A stretch of DNA of 12,585 nucleotides from Flavobacteriaceae bacterium (GTDB lineage: Bacteria; Bacteroidota; Bacteroidia; Flavobacteriales; Flavobacteriaceae). A model generated the notes under the pieces. It saw nothing but the letters and a program-made list of their open reading frames with translations. It was not told where the DNA came from and ran no database searches. The position numbers and the translations under genes are program-made. Shown piece by piece: positions 1 through 7,892 of this stretch (position 1 is the stretch's first letter; each line of letters opens with the position of its first letter). The stretch is taken from assembly GCA_023262245.1 (NCBI GenBank), contig JALRDC010000137.1:1-12585 (forward strand), given 5' to 3'.

Positions 1-683
1 AAAAGGATCCAAAAAACTGGCGTATTGCCTTAGATTATGGAGACCTACTAGAAGAAAAGAATTTATTCAAAGAAACTCTTCGTATTTTAGATAAATCCCA
101 GCGTCAATATCCAGATAATTTTATAATTGGTCTCAGGAAAGCAGAGGTACTAAACCGTCTTAAGGAGTATGAAAAGTCCATCGATCTTTTATCCAAACTT
201 GAAGTTTTACCTTACGAGCATGCAACCGGCTCAAGAAAAATTTATACTCAAGCATACTTGGGAAGTACACTTAATGCGATTCAGAAAGGGCGCTGGAATG
301 AAGCAAAAAAATTAGTTGAACAGGCTTTGAAATGGCCTGAACAATTAGGAGTGGGAAAACCCTACAACCCTGAGGAAAGACTTAGCTTGATGTTCTTAGC
401 TTTTATCGAAAAACAAATAGGCTCTGAATCCAAAGCTTATTTAGAAAAAATTGTTGATTATTCGAGAAAAAATTTAGATAGAGGGGAAAAAAATTGTGCA
501 ATTGGACTTTTCGCTATTATGTTTACTGAAGGAAAAGAAGCCGCAAATATTTATGCAAAACAACTGCAACAAATTAGCAATGAAAATCCCGAAATTGAAG
601 AGGCTTTAGCGTTTTTCTTTAAAAATCAAACTAAAGAATTATCAATAAAATTTTTGGCACAACTCAAAGACTTTATTGAATGA
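1..683 (+). CDS. DUF5107-type TPR protein, C-terminal fragment
   Basis: The reading frame is already open at position 3 and runs to the TGA at 681-683, giving the last 226 residues of a longer protein whose start lies outside the window. The internal TTG at 258 is unlikely to be the true start because the frame continues upstream with similar helical sequence. The fragment is made of amphipathic helix pairs resembling tetratricopeptide repeats. It contains the segment WPEQLGVGKPYNPEERL, which I recognise from the C-terminal part of Bacteroidota proteins carrying DUF5107 followed by TPRs. Such proteins usually sit in carbohydrate-utilisation loci, where DUF5107 is thought to be a carbohydrate-active or sugar-binding module. 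That module is not in the window, so no catalytic statement can be made. The gene converges on the SMP-30 gene with only 3 bases between the stop codons. Confidence 0.7.
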   Translation, partial: KDPKNWRIALDYGDLLEEKNLFKETLRILDKSQRQYPDNFIIGLRKAEVLNRLKEYEKSIDLLSKLEVLPYEHATGSRKIYTQAYLGSTLNAIQKGRWNEAKKLVEQALKWPEQLGVGKPYNPEERLSLMFLAFIEKQIGSESKAYLEKIVDYSRKNLDRGEKNCAIGLFAIMFTEGKEAANIYAKQLQQISNENPEIEEALAFFFKNQTKELSIKFLAQLKDFIE

Positions 684-686
684 AGC

Positions 687-1577
687 TTATTTATGAGTTG
701 AGAAAACCTGTCCAGGAGACTCCACACGAAAAGTTTCAATATAACCTCTGTCTTGTAAAGTAACATAAGCAGTTTTACCGTCTTTTCCTCCAAAAGCAAT
801 ATTGGATGGTTTTTTCCCTTTAAGGCGAATTTCTTTTAAAACTTTCCCTTCAGGAGAAACTTTTACAACCGTTCCTTTTCCATAACGGGTAATATATAAA
901 TTCCCATTCACGTCACAACGCATCCCATCCAATCCAAAATCATTAAAAGAAATTAGCAATCTTTTGTTAGTAAGCTCCTGATTTGAATCTATATCAAAGG
1001 CCCAAACTTTTCGTTGTGCACTTTCATTAACATATAAATTATTACCATCTGGACTAATTTCGATTCCATTTGTTGTTCCCATATCCTGAGCAATTAATTC
1101 AAATTTACCTGGTTTTATTTTCCATATGTTACCTGTACTTTTGCTCCAATTAGGATCTGAGGCAAAAAGTAAACCATTTGACCCTAGCGTTAAATCATTT
1201 GGTTGATTTGCACTTGATTCATGTGCATAAATATTAACTTCTTTAGTCACAGGATTTATTTTCAAAATATTATGACCGGTATAATCTGCAACTAGCAAAT
1301 TACCTTCATGATCAATTCTTATTCCATTTGCTGTGCTGCCACTAGGAAGATGATCAATGAAAATTGAAAAGTTTCCATCCGCATCAACTCTACCCAATGA
1401 ACCACTATGATCAGGGTTTACAAAATAGAGTGCTCCACTTGAATCTACAGCAGGACCTTCTAACTCTTGGCTGTAAGAACCAACATACACATAGTCTGAA
1501 GCTAAATAGAGAGCCTCAGGATCGCTACACTCAATGGATACAATACAAAACAAGATTAAACAACCTAGAAATCTCAT
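687..1577 (-). CDS. Exported SMP-30/gluconolactonase/LRE family protein
   Basis: This 296-residue protein has a hydrophobic N-terminal export signal (residues 1-17) followed by a six-bladed beta-propeller of the SMP-30/gluconolactonase/LRE type. Repeated blade motifs are visible, such as ANGIRIDHEGNLLVADY, QPNDLTLGSNGLLFASD, TNGIEISPDG and LDGMRCDVNGNLYITRYG. By comparison with SMP-30 enzymes, E40 (in EGP), N127, N170 and D217 fall where the divalent metal and substrate ligands are expected. Family members hydrolyse sugar lactones to aldonic acids. A cysteine at 17 could be lipidated, but the preceding SIE is a poor lipobox, so lipoprotein or soluble periplasmic protein are both possible. It is transcribed divergently from the operon that encodes a sugar dehydrogenase, whose lactone product would be a natural substrate. 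That pairing is inference. Confidence 0.85.
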   Translation of the reverse strand: MRFLGCLILFCIVSIECSDPEALYLASDYVYVGSYSQELEGPAVDSSGALYFVNPDHSGSLGRVDADGNFSIFIDHLPSGSTANGIRIDHEGNLLVADYTGHNILKINPVTKEVNIYAHESSANQPNDLTLGSNGLLFASDPNWSKSTGNIWKIKPGKFELIAQDMGTTNGIEISPDGNNLYVNESAQRKVWAFDIDSNQELTNKRLLISFNDFGLDGMRCDVNGNLYITRYGKGTVVKVSPEGKVLKEIRLKGKKPSNIAFGGKDGKTAYVTLQDRGYIETFRVESPGQVFSTHK

Positions 1578-1634
1578 TTAAGGAATCAGTTTAAAAATAT
1601 TTTACTAATTTAAACTTTTTATGAAGCTTTTACT
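1578..1634. promoter_or_regulatory. Divergent intergenic region, presumed shared promoter
   Basis: These 57 bases separate the divergent start codons of the SMP-30 gene (minus) and the CBM9-like gene (plus). The spacer is almost entirely A/T. It must contain, or lie next to, the promoters of both units unless these sit inside the flanking coding sequence. I could not find a convincing Bacteroidota TAnnTTTG -7 element in either direction, nor a clear operator palindrome, so only the role of the region is inferred from gene arrangement. Confidence 0.4.
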
Positions 1635-2348
1635 ATGAGGTCACTCCTTAATATATTTTTGTATTTTTTTCTAACAAACTGTACCTCTGTAAATGAAACA
1701 TCAATGAGAATTAATAAAATTGACTCTCCTGATACACTAAGTTTTTCCGCTGTCTCTAAAAGTCTTGAAGAAAATACTGAAATGGTTCTCATTGAAAATG
1801 CCAATTGGAAAGATTTTCCTTATACCCCTGGAGTAGGCCTAAGAATAGCTCACAGCTCTGATCAAGTTTTTTTGAAATTTTATGTGTCTGAAAAACATAT
1901 ATTAGCCCAACATACAGAACCAAACAAAGCCACTCATAAAGACAGCTGTGTTGAATTTTTTATTGATCCCAATCAGGGTGGGAATTATTATAATTTTGAG
2001 TTTAATTGTATTGGTGCAACTCATTTAGCTTACGGGCCAGACAGATACGAACGAAGTTTTATAGACCCAAAATTAATCAAAGAGCTAATATTTACTGAAT
2101 CAACTCTAGGCAACAAGCCCTTCAAAGAACAATCTGGTAATTTTCAATGGGAAATGGTAGTGGCAATCCCTACCTCTATTTTTATTTACCATCCAAATTT
2201 AAACTTTGATAATTTAAATTCTAAGGCTAATTTTTTTAAATGTGGAGATGATACTCAACAACCCCATTATTTGAGTTGGAATCCTATTGACACCCCTAAG
2301 CCAGACTTTCACAGGCCAGAATTTTTCGGAAACCTATTTTTTAATTAA
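1635..2348 (+). CDS. CBM9-like carbohydrate-binding lipoprotein
   Basis: This 237-residue protein belongs to the carbohydrate-binding family 9-like group (DOMON/CBM9 fold), common in Bacteroidota. Residues 1-16 form a short signal ending in LTNC, a plausible lipobox with C16 lipidated. The fold signature is visible as DSCVEFF at 103-109, YYNFEFNCIG at 118-127, a WEMVVAIP strand near 172-179, ANFFKCGD near 198-205, YLSWNPI at 212-218 and PDFHRPEFFG at 223-232. The length suits a single-domain member. It is the first gene of the operon and probably binds a saccharide or glycoside at the cell envelope, but the ligand cannot be read from sequence. The start is the ATG at 1635, which puts the hydrophobic signal at the N terminus; no Shine-Dalgarno site precedes it. 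Confidence 0.83.
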   Translation: MRSLLNIFLYFFLTNCTSVNETSMRINKIDSPDTLSFSAVSKSLEENTEMVLIENANWKDFPYTPGVGLRIAHSSDQVFLKFYVSEKHILAQHTEPNKATHKDSCVEFFIDPNQGGNYYNFEFNCIGATHLAYGPDRYERSFIDPKLIKELIFTESTLGNKPFKEQSGNFQWEMVVAIPTSIFIYHPNLNFDNLNSKANFFKCGDDTQQPHYLSWNPIDTPKPDFHRPEFFGNLFFN

Positions 2349-2372
2349 ACTTAATATAGAAAACAATTATAG

Positions 2373-4115
2373 ATGAAGAGTAATTATGACAAACAAAGCT
2401 TACTTAACATTTTTGTAATCGTTTTACTAACCCAATTATTTCTTTTCAGTTGTGAAAGCTCACCACCACCAACAGGACCCTTATTTCTGCCCGAAGGATT
2501 TGAATCAACTGTTTTTGTAGATGAAATTAGTGAAACCACACGTCATATTACTGTGAGTAGTGAAGGAACGGTTTACACAAAATTTAAAAAAACTTCAGAG
2601 GAAGGGGCATTGGCAGCAATAAAGGATATTGACGGCGATGGTAAGGCTGATGAATTAATAAAATTTGCAAATGACACCCTCATCAAGGGCTACGGCTATG
2701 CTACTGCTGCAAGAATTTACAAAGGCTATCTTTATTTTAGCAGTGAACTTGCAGTTTATCGATATAAATTAGAACCTGGTCAAATGGTACCTCAGGGAGA
2801 CTTGGAAACGGTGATAATTGATGATCATCCTCACGGAATGCACGAACACATAGGAAAACCGATTGCCTTTGACGATAAAGGCAATTTATACGTTCCTTTT
2901 GGCGCACCTTCAAATACTTGTCAAAGCCCGAAAAGAACTCCTCTACAGGCTGGAATGGATCCTTGCCCCGAACTTAAAAATCACGGCGGTATTTGGGTAT
3001 TTGATGCAGAAAAACTCAATCAAACTCAAGCTGAAGGGAAAAAATTTGCAACTGGAATTAGAAGTATAGTTGGATTAGATTGGAATCCTCGTGATCAATC
3101 CCTTTATGCTGTAGTACATGGGCGTGATGACTTATTTCGTCTTTGGCCAGATCGGTATAACTCCTGGGAAAGTGCGCTCTTGCCCTCTGAAGAATTTATA
3201 CGTATAGAAGAGGGAGACAATTTTGGTTGGCCATACTGTTATTATGACCAAATTCAAGAAAAAAGAGTCTTATCACCTGAATATGGGGGAGATAAGAATA
3301 CAATTGGTCGATGTGCTGAATACAAAGAACCCATTATGGGATTTCCAGGTCATTGGGCTCCAAATGATCTTGTTTTTTATCAAGGAGATGCATTTCCTAG
3401 CTATTACAAAAATGGAGCTTTTATCGCTTTTCACGGTTCAACAAATAGAGCTCCTTATCCTCAATCCGGTTATTTCATAGGTTTTATTCCGTTTAAAAAT
3501 GGAAAGCCAACAGGAGATTTTAATGTATTTGCCGACGGTTTTGCCCAAGTAGATCCAATAATAAATGTCCGTGATGCTGTTTATCGACCAATGGGAATTG
3601 CATTTGGTCCAAACGGAACTATGTACGTAGGGGATACTGAAAAAGGGAGGATATGGAGTATTCGTTTTACGGGTGATAAGTCAAAATTTGGTGAAGCAAA
3701 TTTAACAAAAATGGAAGCCCGAAAACAGCTTTCTCACATTAGAACCCCGGATTTTGAAAAAGACAACCTCAGCGATACAAATATTTCTGAAGGTCAATTA
3801 ATTTATAACAAATACTGCATGGCCTGCCATCAATCGGATGGAAAGGGAGCTTCTGGCCGATTTCCTCCACTAAACAAAACGGACTGGGTAATTGGAAATA
3901 AAGAGCGATTGGTTCATCTTATGCTTAACGGTATGCAAGGTCCAATCGAAATAAACGGAGAAAATTATAATGGGATAATGCCACAACATTCTTTTTTGAA
4001 GGATAATGAAATTGCTCAGGTATTAACTTATATAAGAACACATTTTGGGAATACAAGCAGTTCTATCAGTACTGAAGAAGTAGCAAAATATCGAAAAACT
4101 AATTCAAAAAAATAA
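2373..4115 (+). CDS. PQQ-dependent sugar (sorbosone-type) dehydrogenase fused to cytochrome c
   Basis: The 580-residue protein begins with a lipoprotein signal ending in LFSC, so C27 is probably the lipidated residue. Residues about 35-435 form a beta-propeller of the soluble glucose/L-sorbosone dehydrogenase type. Visible marks include an acidic Ca-binding-like DIDGDGKADE (85-94), the His cluster HPHGMHEHIGK (152-162), TGIRSIVGLDWNP (227-239), GDNFGWPYCYYD (281-292), FHGSTNRAPYPQSGY (353-367) and RPMGIAFGPNGTMYVGD (405-421). Residues about 470-560 are a class I cytochrome c with heme site C482-M-A-C485-H486 and probable axial Met M536 in GIMPQH. Such enzymes oxidise sugars or sugar aldehydes to lactones or acids and pass electrons through the heme to the respiratory chain. 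The gene lies 4 bases before the amidohydrolase gene. Substrate and PQQ dependence are predictions; PQQ synthesis genes are not in the window. Confidence 0.85.
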   Translation: MKSNYDKQSLLNIFVIVLLTQLFLFSCESSPPPTGPLFLPEGFESTVFVDEISETTRHITVSSEGTVYTKFKKTSEEGALAAIKDIDGDGKADELIKFANDTLIKGYGYATAARIYKGYLYFSSELAVYRYKLEPGQMVPQGDLETVIIDDHPHGMHEHIGKPIAFDDKGNLYVPFGAPSNTCQSPKRTPLQAGMDPCPELKNHGGIWVFDAEKLNQTQAEGKKFATGIRSIVGLDWNPRDQSLYAVVHGRDDLFRLWPDRYNSWESALLPSEEFIRIEEGDNFGWPYCYYDQIQEKRVLSPEYGGDKNTIGRCAEYKEPIMGFPGHWAPNDLVFYQGDAFPSYYKNGAFIAFHGSTNRAPYPQSGYFIGFIPFKNGKPTGDFNVFADGFAQVDPIINVRDAVYRPMGIAFGPNGTMYVGDTEKGRIWSIRFTGDKSKFGEANLTKMEARKQLSHIRTPDFEKDNLSDTNISEGQLIYNKYCMACHQSDGKGASGRFPPLNKTDWVIGNKERLVHLMLNGMQGPIEINGENYNGIMPQHSFLKDNEIAQVLTYIRTHFGNTSSSISTEEVAKYRKTNSKK

Positions 4116-4119
4116 TACC

Positions 4120-5376
4120 ATGAAACTATCTAGGAATTCCATCATTTTTACTATCGCAATGGTCTCAAGTCTTTTTTATTATGGGCTTTTAGTAGGTCAA
4201 GAATACGATATGCTCATTATAAATGGTCATATCATTGATTCTAAAAACAACATAGATGAAAAAATGGATTTAGCCATTAAAGATGGTAAAATTGCTGCTG
4301 TAGAAAAAAAAATTAATAATGCTCAGGCAAAAGTCATTGTTAATGCAAAGGGACTGATTTTAAGTCCAGGTTTGATTGATATTCACAGTCATAATTTTCA
4401 TGGTACCGAACCCGACAGTTATTTGAGTAATAGTTTTACTGCACTCCCTCCAGACGGTTTTACATTCGAAAGTGGTATTACCACTATAGTGGATGCTGGG
4501 GGCTCGGGTTGGCGTAATTTTAGGCAATTTAAAAACCAGACAATTGATCGATCAAAAACAAGGGTTTTAGCTTTTTTAAATATTATTGGAAGCGGGATGA
4601 AGGGTGGCGTAATTGAACAAAATATAGAAGATATGAATCCTAAGCTAACTGCTTTAATGGCCAAGCAATACAAAGAATATATAGTAGGTGTTAAGCTGGC
4701 TCATTTCAGCGGTTTTGATTGGACTCCCACAGACAAGGTAGTTGAGGCAGGAAAATTAGCTAATATTCCTGTTATGATTGACTTTGGAGGAAGCCAGCCT
4801 GAACTGCCTCTGGAGAAACTCCTACTCGAAAAATTAAGACCAGGTGATATCTACACTCATACTTATGCTCAGGTTAATGGCAGAACTCCTATAGTTGACA
4901 AAAAGGGGAAAGTTCACCCCTATGTCTTTAAAGCTCAAAATAAAGGAGTCGTTTTTGATGTAGGTCATGGGGGTGGTAGCTTTGTTTTTGAACAAGTAGT
5001 ACCCGCCCTAAAGCAAGGCTTTTTCCCTAACTCAATAAGTACAGATTTACATACTGGAAGTATGAATGGTGGCATGAAAGATATTTTGAATGTAATGTCT
5101 AAATTTTTAAATTTAAACATGCCCTTGAGTGAGGTGATTGCAGCAACTACATGGCGACCTGCTAAATATATTCAACGCCCAGAACTAGGTCACTTGAGTA
5201 TTGGATCAGAAGCGGATATCACCCTACTTCAATTACAAAAAGGAAATTTTGGATTCGTAGATACCAAAGGTAAAAAGATGAAAGGTGATCAAAAATTAAT
5301 TTGTGAAATGACCATCAGAAATGGAAAGGTTGTTTATGATTTAAACGGATTAGCAAGCCCAGATTGGAATGAATAA
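4120..5376 (+). CDS. Exported COG3964 amidohydrolase/deacetylase family metallohydrolase
   Basis: A 418-residue amidohydrolase-superfamily protein with an N-terminal signal peptide (hydrophobic residues about 8-26), which is unusual for this mostly cytoplasmic family. After the small beta domain (YDMLIINGHIIDSKN) comes the TIM barrel. Its metal-site residues are visible: H89-S-H91, K192 in VGVKLAHF (candidate carboxylated lysine), H247 in YTHTY, H283 in DVGHGGG and D309 in STDLHTG. This set matches the COG3964 group. From memory, members first called dihydroorotase (for example Atu3266) were shown to hydrolyse N-acetyl-D-amino acids and acetyl-(R)-mandelate, so deacetylation of an amide or ester is the best general prediction. 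Its stop overlaps the symporter start by 8 bases, suggesting coupled translation. Inside this operon an N-acyl amino sugar acid is a reasonable candidate substrate, but that is inference. Confidence 0.85.
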   Translation: MKLSRNSIIFTIAMVSSLFYYGLLVGQEYDMLIINGHIIDSKNNIDEKMDLAIKDGKIAAVEKKINNAQAKVIVNAKGLILSPGLIDIHSHNFHGTEPDSYLSNSFTALPPDGFTFESGITTIVDAGGSGWRNFRQFKNQTIDRSKTRVLAFLNIIGSGMKGGVIEQNIEDMNPKLTALMAKQYKEYIVGVKLAHFSGFDWTPTDKVVEAGKLANIPVMIDFGGSQPELPLEKLLLEKLRPGDIYTHTYAQVNGRTPIVDKKGKVHPYVFKAQNKGVVFDVGHGGGSFVFEQVVPALKQGFFPNSISTDLHTGSMNGGMKDILNVMSKFLNLNMPLSEVIAATTWRPAKYIQRPELGHLSIGSEADITLLQLQKGNFGFVDTKGKKMKGDQKLICEMTIRNGKVVYDLNGLASPDWNE

Positions 5377-6448
5377 TATTTACCCCATCTATAAAATAGC
5401 ATACTTACTTTGCATTATCAGTGGGTTAGTTAGTATATACCTATTTGCTAGTGGACAAGGTGCTAATGCAGGATTTTGGGTTGTTGGTTTTTTCTTTTTT
5501 TTAGCGTTTGGTTTCAGAGGGAGTAAAAACTTAAAAGGATTATCATTCACTGTTTTAGTTTTTGCTGCCGTAAGTGTCTCGATGTATTTCCCTGCGCCAT
5601 TCATTCAGGTGGGTTCTTTTAAGATGAAAAGTTTAATTGTACCATTACTTCAAATTATCATGTTTGGTATGGGTACAGCAATGAGTATTAAAGACTTTTA
5701 TGGTGTTATTAAAATGCCCAAGGGAGTTTTGATTGGACTACTTTGTCAATTTACTATCATGCCTGTCGTTGGTTTTAGTTTGGCTACTTTATTTCAGTTT
5801 CCTCCTGAGATTGCAGCCGGTGTAGTACTTATAGGTTCATCTCCGAGTGGTTTAGCATCAAACGTAATGGCTTATTTGGCTAATGCTAATGTTGCGCTCT
5901 CCGTTACCTTAACAGCTGTAGCAACTATTCTAGCTCCTTTAATGACCCCATTACTTATGGAATTTCTCGCTGGAGCCTTTGTTCCTATAGACTTTTGGAG
6001 TATGATGCTCAGCATAATAAAAATTGTACTTTTACCCATTGCCCTAGGCTTGGTTTTTAATCATTTTTTTCATGGAAAAACCCCATGGCTAGATAAAGCT
6101 ATGCCTGTTGTTTCCATGACAGCCATTGCCCTAATCATCACTGTTATCACAGCGGCTGGCAGAGATAACCTTTTGACCATTGGAGCTTTACTTATCCTCA
6201 CAGCCATCATACATAATTTATTGGGTTACTTTTTAGGTTATTGGGGATGTAAATTATTAAGAATGAAAGAACAAGATTGTCGCACCATAGCCCTTGAGGT
6301 AGGAATGCAAAACGGGGGTTTAGCCTCTGGTATTGCCTTGGAAATGGGAAAAGTAGCTACTGTAGGCCTTGCTCCTGCAGTTTTTGGTCCCTGGATGAAT
6401 ATTTCTGGATCTTCATTAGCTTCTTGGTGGAGAGACAAAAAAAATTAA
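5369..6448 (+). CDS. Bile acid:sodium symporter (BASS) family transporter
   Basis: This 359-residue integral membrane protein has about ten hydrophobic segments. The BASS family signatures are clear: GSSPSGLASN at 156-165 followed by NANVALSVTLTAVATILAP in the first crossover region, and EVGMQNGGLASG at 310-321, where E310 and the QN pair correspond to sodium-site residues. Relative to typical 290-320-residue bacterial members it has additional hydrophobic sequence at the N terminus (about 8-48). BASS proteins couple sodium influx to uptake of organic anions; besides bile acids, relatives carry pyruvate and other 2-oxo acids. Sitting in the middle of an operon of exported catabolic enzymes, it probably imports the acidic end product of their action across the inner membrane. 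The ATG at 5369 overlaps the end of the amidohydrolase gene. Confidence 0.88.
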   Translation: MNNIYPIYKIAYLLCIISGLVSIYLFASGQGANAGFWVVGFFFFLAFGFRGSKNLKGLSFTVLVFAAVSVSMYFPAPFIQVGSFKMKSLIVPLLQIIMFGMGTAMSIKDFYGVIKMPKGVLIGLLCQFTIMPVVGFSLATLFQFPPEIAAGVVLIGSSPSGLASNVMAYLANANVALSVTLTAVATILAPLMTPLLMEFLAGAFVPIDFWSMMLSIIKIVLLPIALGLVFNHFFHGKTPWLDKAMPVVSMTAIALIITVITAAGRDNLLTIGALLILTAIIHNLLGYFLGYWGCKLLRMKEQDCRTIALEVGMQNGGLASGIALEMGKVATVGLAPAVFGPWMNISGSSLASWWRDKKN

Positions 6449-6461
6449 ACCGCTTTAATCT

Positions 6462-7388
6462 ATGAAAACAAAAGATTTTAAACTTATACTATTACTTATC
6501 ACTTTGGGTGGAATGCACCTCTTCGCTCAAGAACTTTCGGTCGAACAAATGAACTTTCTTACCCCTAATTGGTCAGGAGAACGATTTGAGGATGGAAGGC
6601 CTAAGGTAGGCGAGGACATATTAAACCGAATGAAAAATGTTACCATAGAAGAGGCTTGGGGGGTGCTCAGAAATGAAGGCTATCACAATCAATTTGAGAG
6701 TGGATGGCAGCCCTTGCATGAAAACGTGCCTATTGTAGGTCGTGCGCTTACAGTACAATATATGCCCAATCGACCAGATTTAGCAGGGCAAATTGAAAAA
6801 AAAGGGCTCGCCAATGGTGCCATAGGAAATACAAATTCTTGGCCTATCGATCGCTTAGTTGAAGGAGATGTCTATGTGGCTGATGGCTTTGGTAAAATTG
6901 TGGACGGAACTCTTATAGGAGATAACTTGGGTAATGCTATTTATGCAAAATCTAAAAACGGTGTCGTTTTTAATGCTTCAAGTAGAGATATGGAGGGTCT
7001 CTCAGAAATAAAAGGATTTAATGCTTTTGTTCGAGGGTGGCATCCCTCTTTTTTAACTGAGGTTATGCTTCTGAGTATTAATTACCCAATCCGTATCGGA
7101 GCGGCAACAGTGATGCCTGGGGATATCGTACTGGCTAAAAAAGAAGGAGTCATTTTTATTCCTGCACATTTGGCGGAAAAAGTCGTAGTCACTTCTGAAA
7201 TAGTAAGGCTAAGAGACTTATTTGGTATCACTAGGCTCAAAGAAGGGAAATATACCCCAGGACAGATTGACAATCAATGGACAGAAGCCATTGAAAAAGA
7301 TTTTTCCCAATGGCTACAAAATCACATTGACGAATTGCCAGTCCCCAAAGAACAAATTCAAGAATTACTCAAAAAGAGAACTTGGTAA
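6462..7388 (+). CDS. Exported RraA family protein (HMG/CHA aldolase-like)
   Basis: A 308-residue protein with a clear Sec signal peptide (residues 1-23, ending FAQ), followed by an RraA-fold domain at about 85-245. Diagnostic segments are VGRALTVQY (92-100), ADGFGKIVDGTLIGDNL (140-156), NASSRD (171-176) and VMPGDIVLAKKEGVIFIP (217-234). GDNL and the R175-D176 pair match the carboxylate-binding and metal-ligand positions of class II pyruvate aldolases such as 4-hydroxy-4-methyl-2-oxoglutarate aldolase. The usual (V/I)DGxxRD is changed to FNASSRD. Members of this superfamily act as retro-aldolases or oxaloacetate decarboxylases, or as the RNase E inhibitor RraA; the last role is excluded by export. 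The C-terminal helical tail (250-308) is longer than in E. coli RraA. It probably cleaves a keto acid made by the other operon enzymes; this is inferred. Confidence 0.82.
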   Translation: MKTKDFKLILLLITLGGMHLFAQELSVEQMNFLTPNWSGERFEDGRPKVGEDILNRMKNVTIEEAWGVLRNEGYHNQFESGWQPLHENVPIVGRALTVQYMPNRPDLAGQIEKKGLANGAIGNTNSWPIDRLVEGDVYVADGFGKIVDGTLIGDNLGNAIYAKSKNGVVFNASSRDMEGLSEIKGFNAFVRGWHPSFLTEVMLLSINYPIRIGAATVMPGDIVLAKKEGVIFIPAHLAEKVVVTSEIVRLRDLFGITRLKEGKYTPGQIDNQWTEAIEKDFSQWLQNHIDELPVPKEQIQELLKKRTW

Positions 7389-7416
7389 AATTTTATTTAA
7401 CTTAAAACAACACAAA

Positions 7417-7875
7417 ATGCAATTAAACACAACTCGAAGATCTTCACTCAAAAAATTAGGCCTTGCCTTTACTGGCTTATTTGGACTTACTAGCGCCAAA
7501 GCTGTCCCTAGTTATGATAAAAAAAAAGCTATAAATGTTGTCAAAGACCAAGATATCCCCTTGTTTTCGGGAGCTGTTCGACACGGAAATACCCTCTACA
7601 TTGCTGGTAAAGGAGCACATTTTGAGGGCGATATTAAAGCGCATACCGACCATGTGCTAAAAGAACTTCAAAAAGAATTAGAACGCAATGGCTCCTCAAT
7701 GGAAAAAGTGCTTAAAGTAAATGTATATCTTGCAGATCTTGCTGATTATAAAGGGATGAATGAAATTTTTAGGGGACGCTTTGGTGAAAATCCCCCTGTA
7801 AGAACTACTGTGGCAACTTATGGTGGTGTGCCCGGTAACTCTTTAGTTGAAATGGACTGCATCGCAGCCCTATAA
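7417..7875 (+). CDS. Tat-exported RidA (YjgF/YER057c/UK114) family protein
   Basis: The ATG at 7417 gives a 152-residue protein; a longer in-frame reading from 7222 would overlap the rraA-like gene and is unlikely. The chosen start yields a twin-arginine signal, TTRRSSLKKLG (5-15), then a hydrophobic stretch and an AKA cleavage site near 27-29. The mature part is a complete RidA domain: SGAVRHGNTLYIAGKG (51-66), VLKVNVYLADLADY (98-111), R129 in PPVRTT and E145 in VEMDCIA. R129 and E145 match the substrate-carboxylate arginine and the conserved glutamate of enamine/imine deaminases. RidA enzymes hydrolyse 2-aminoacrylate-type enamines and imines released by PLP enzymes. The next gene, 17 bases downstream, is itself a Tat-exported PLP enzyme, so the two probably work together in the periplasm. 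Confidence 0.87.
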   Translation: MQLNTTRRSSLKKLGLAFTGLFGLTSAKAVPSYDKKKAINVVKDQDIPLFSGAVRHGNTLYIAGKGAHFEGDIKAHTDHVLKELQKELERNGSSMEKVLKVNVYLADLADYKGMNEIFRGRFGENPPVRTTVATYGGVPGNSLVEMDCIAAL

Positions 7876-7892
7876 TTTTAAAAAGTATCAAT

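Noticed and set aside
1621..1638. Five-codon frame (MKLLL then stop) whose TGA overlaps the CBM9-like start codon
   Set aside because: It could be a leader peptide, but the stretch is A/T-rich, has no ribosome-binding sequence and shows no attenuator-like structure; chance is sufficient.
7222..7416. Upstream extension of the Tat-RidA frame to an ATG at 7222
   Set aside because: It would overlap the rraA-like gene by more than 160 bases and would bury the clear Tat signal that begins with the ATG at 7417.
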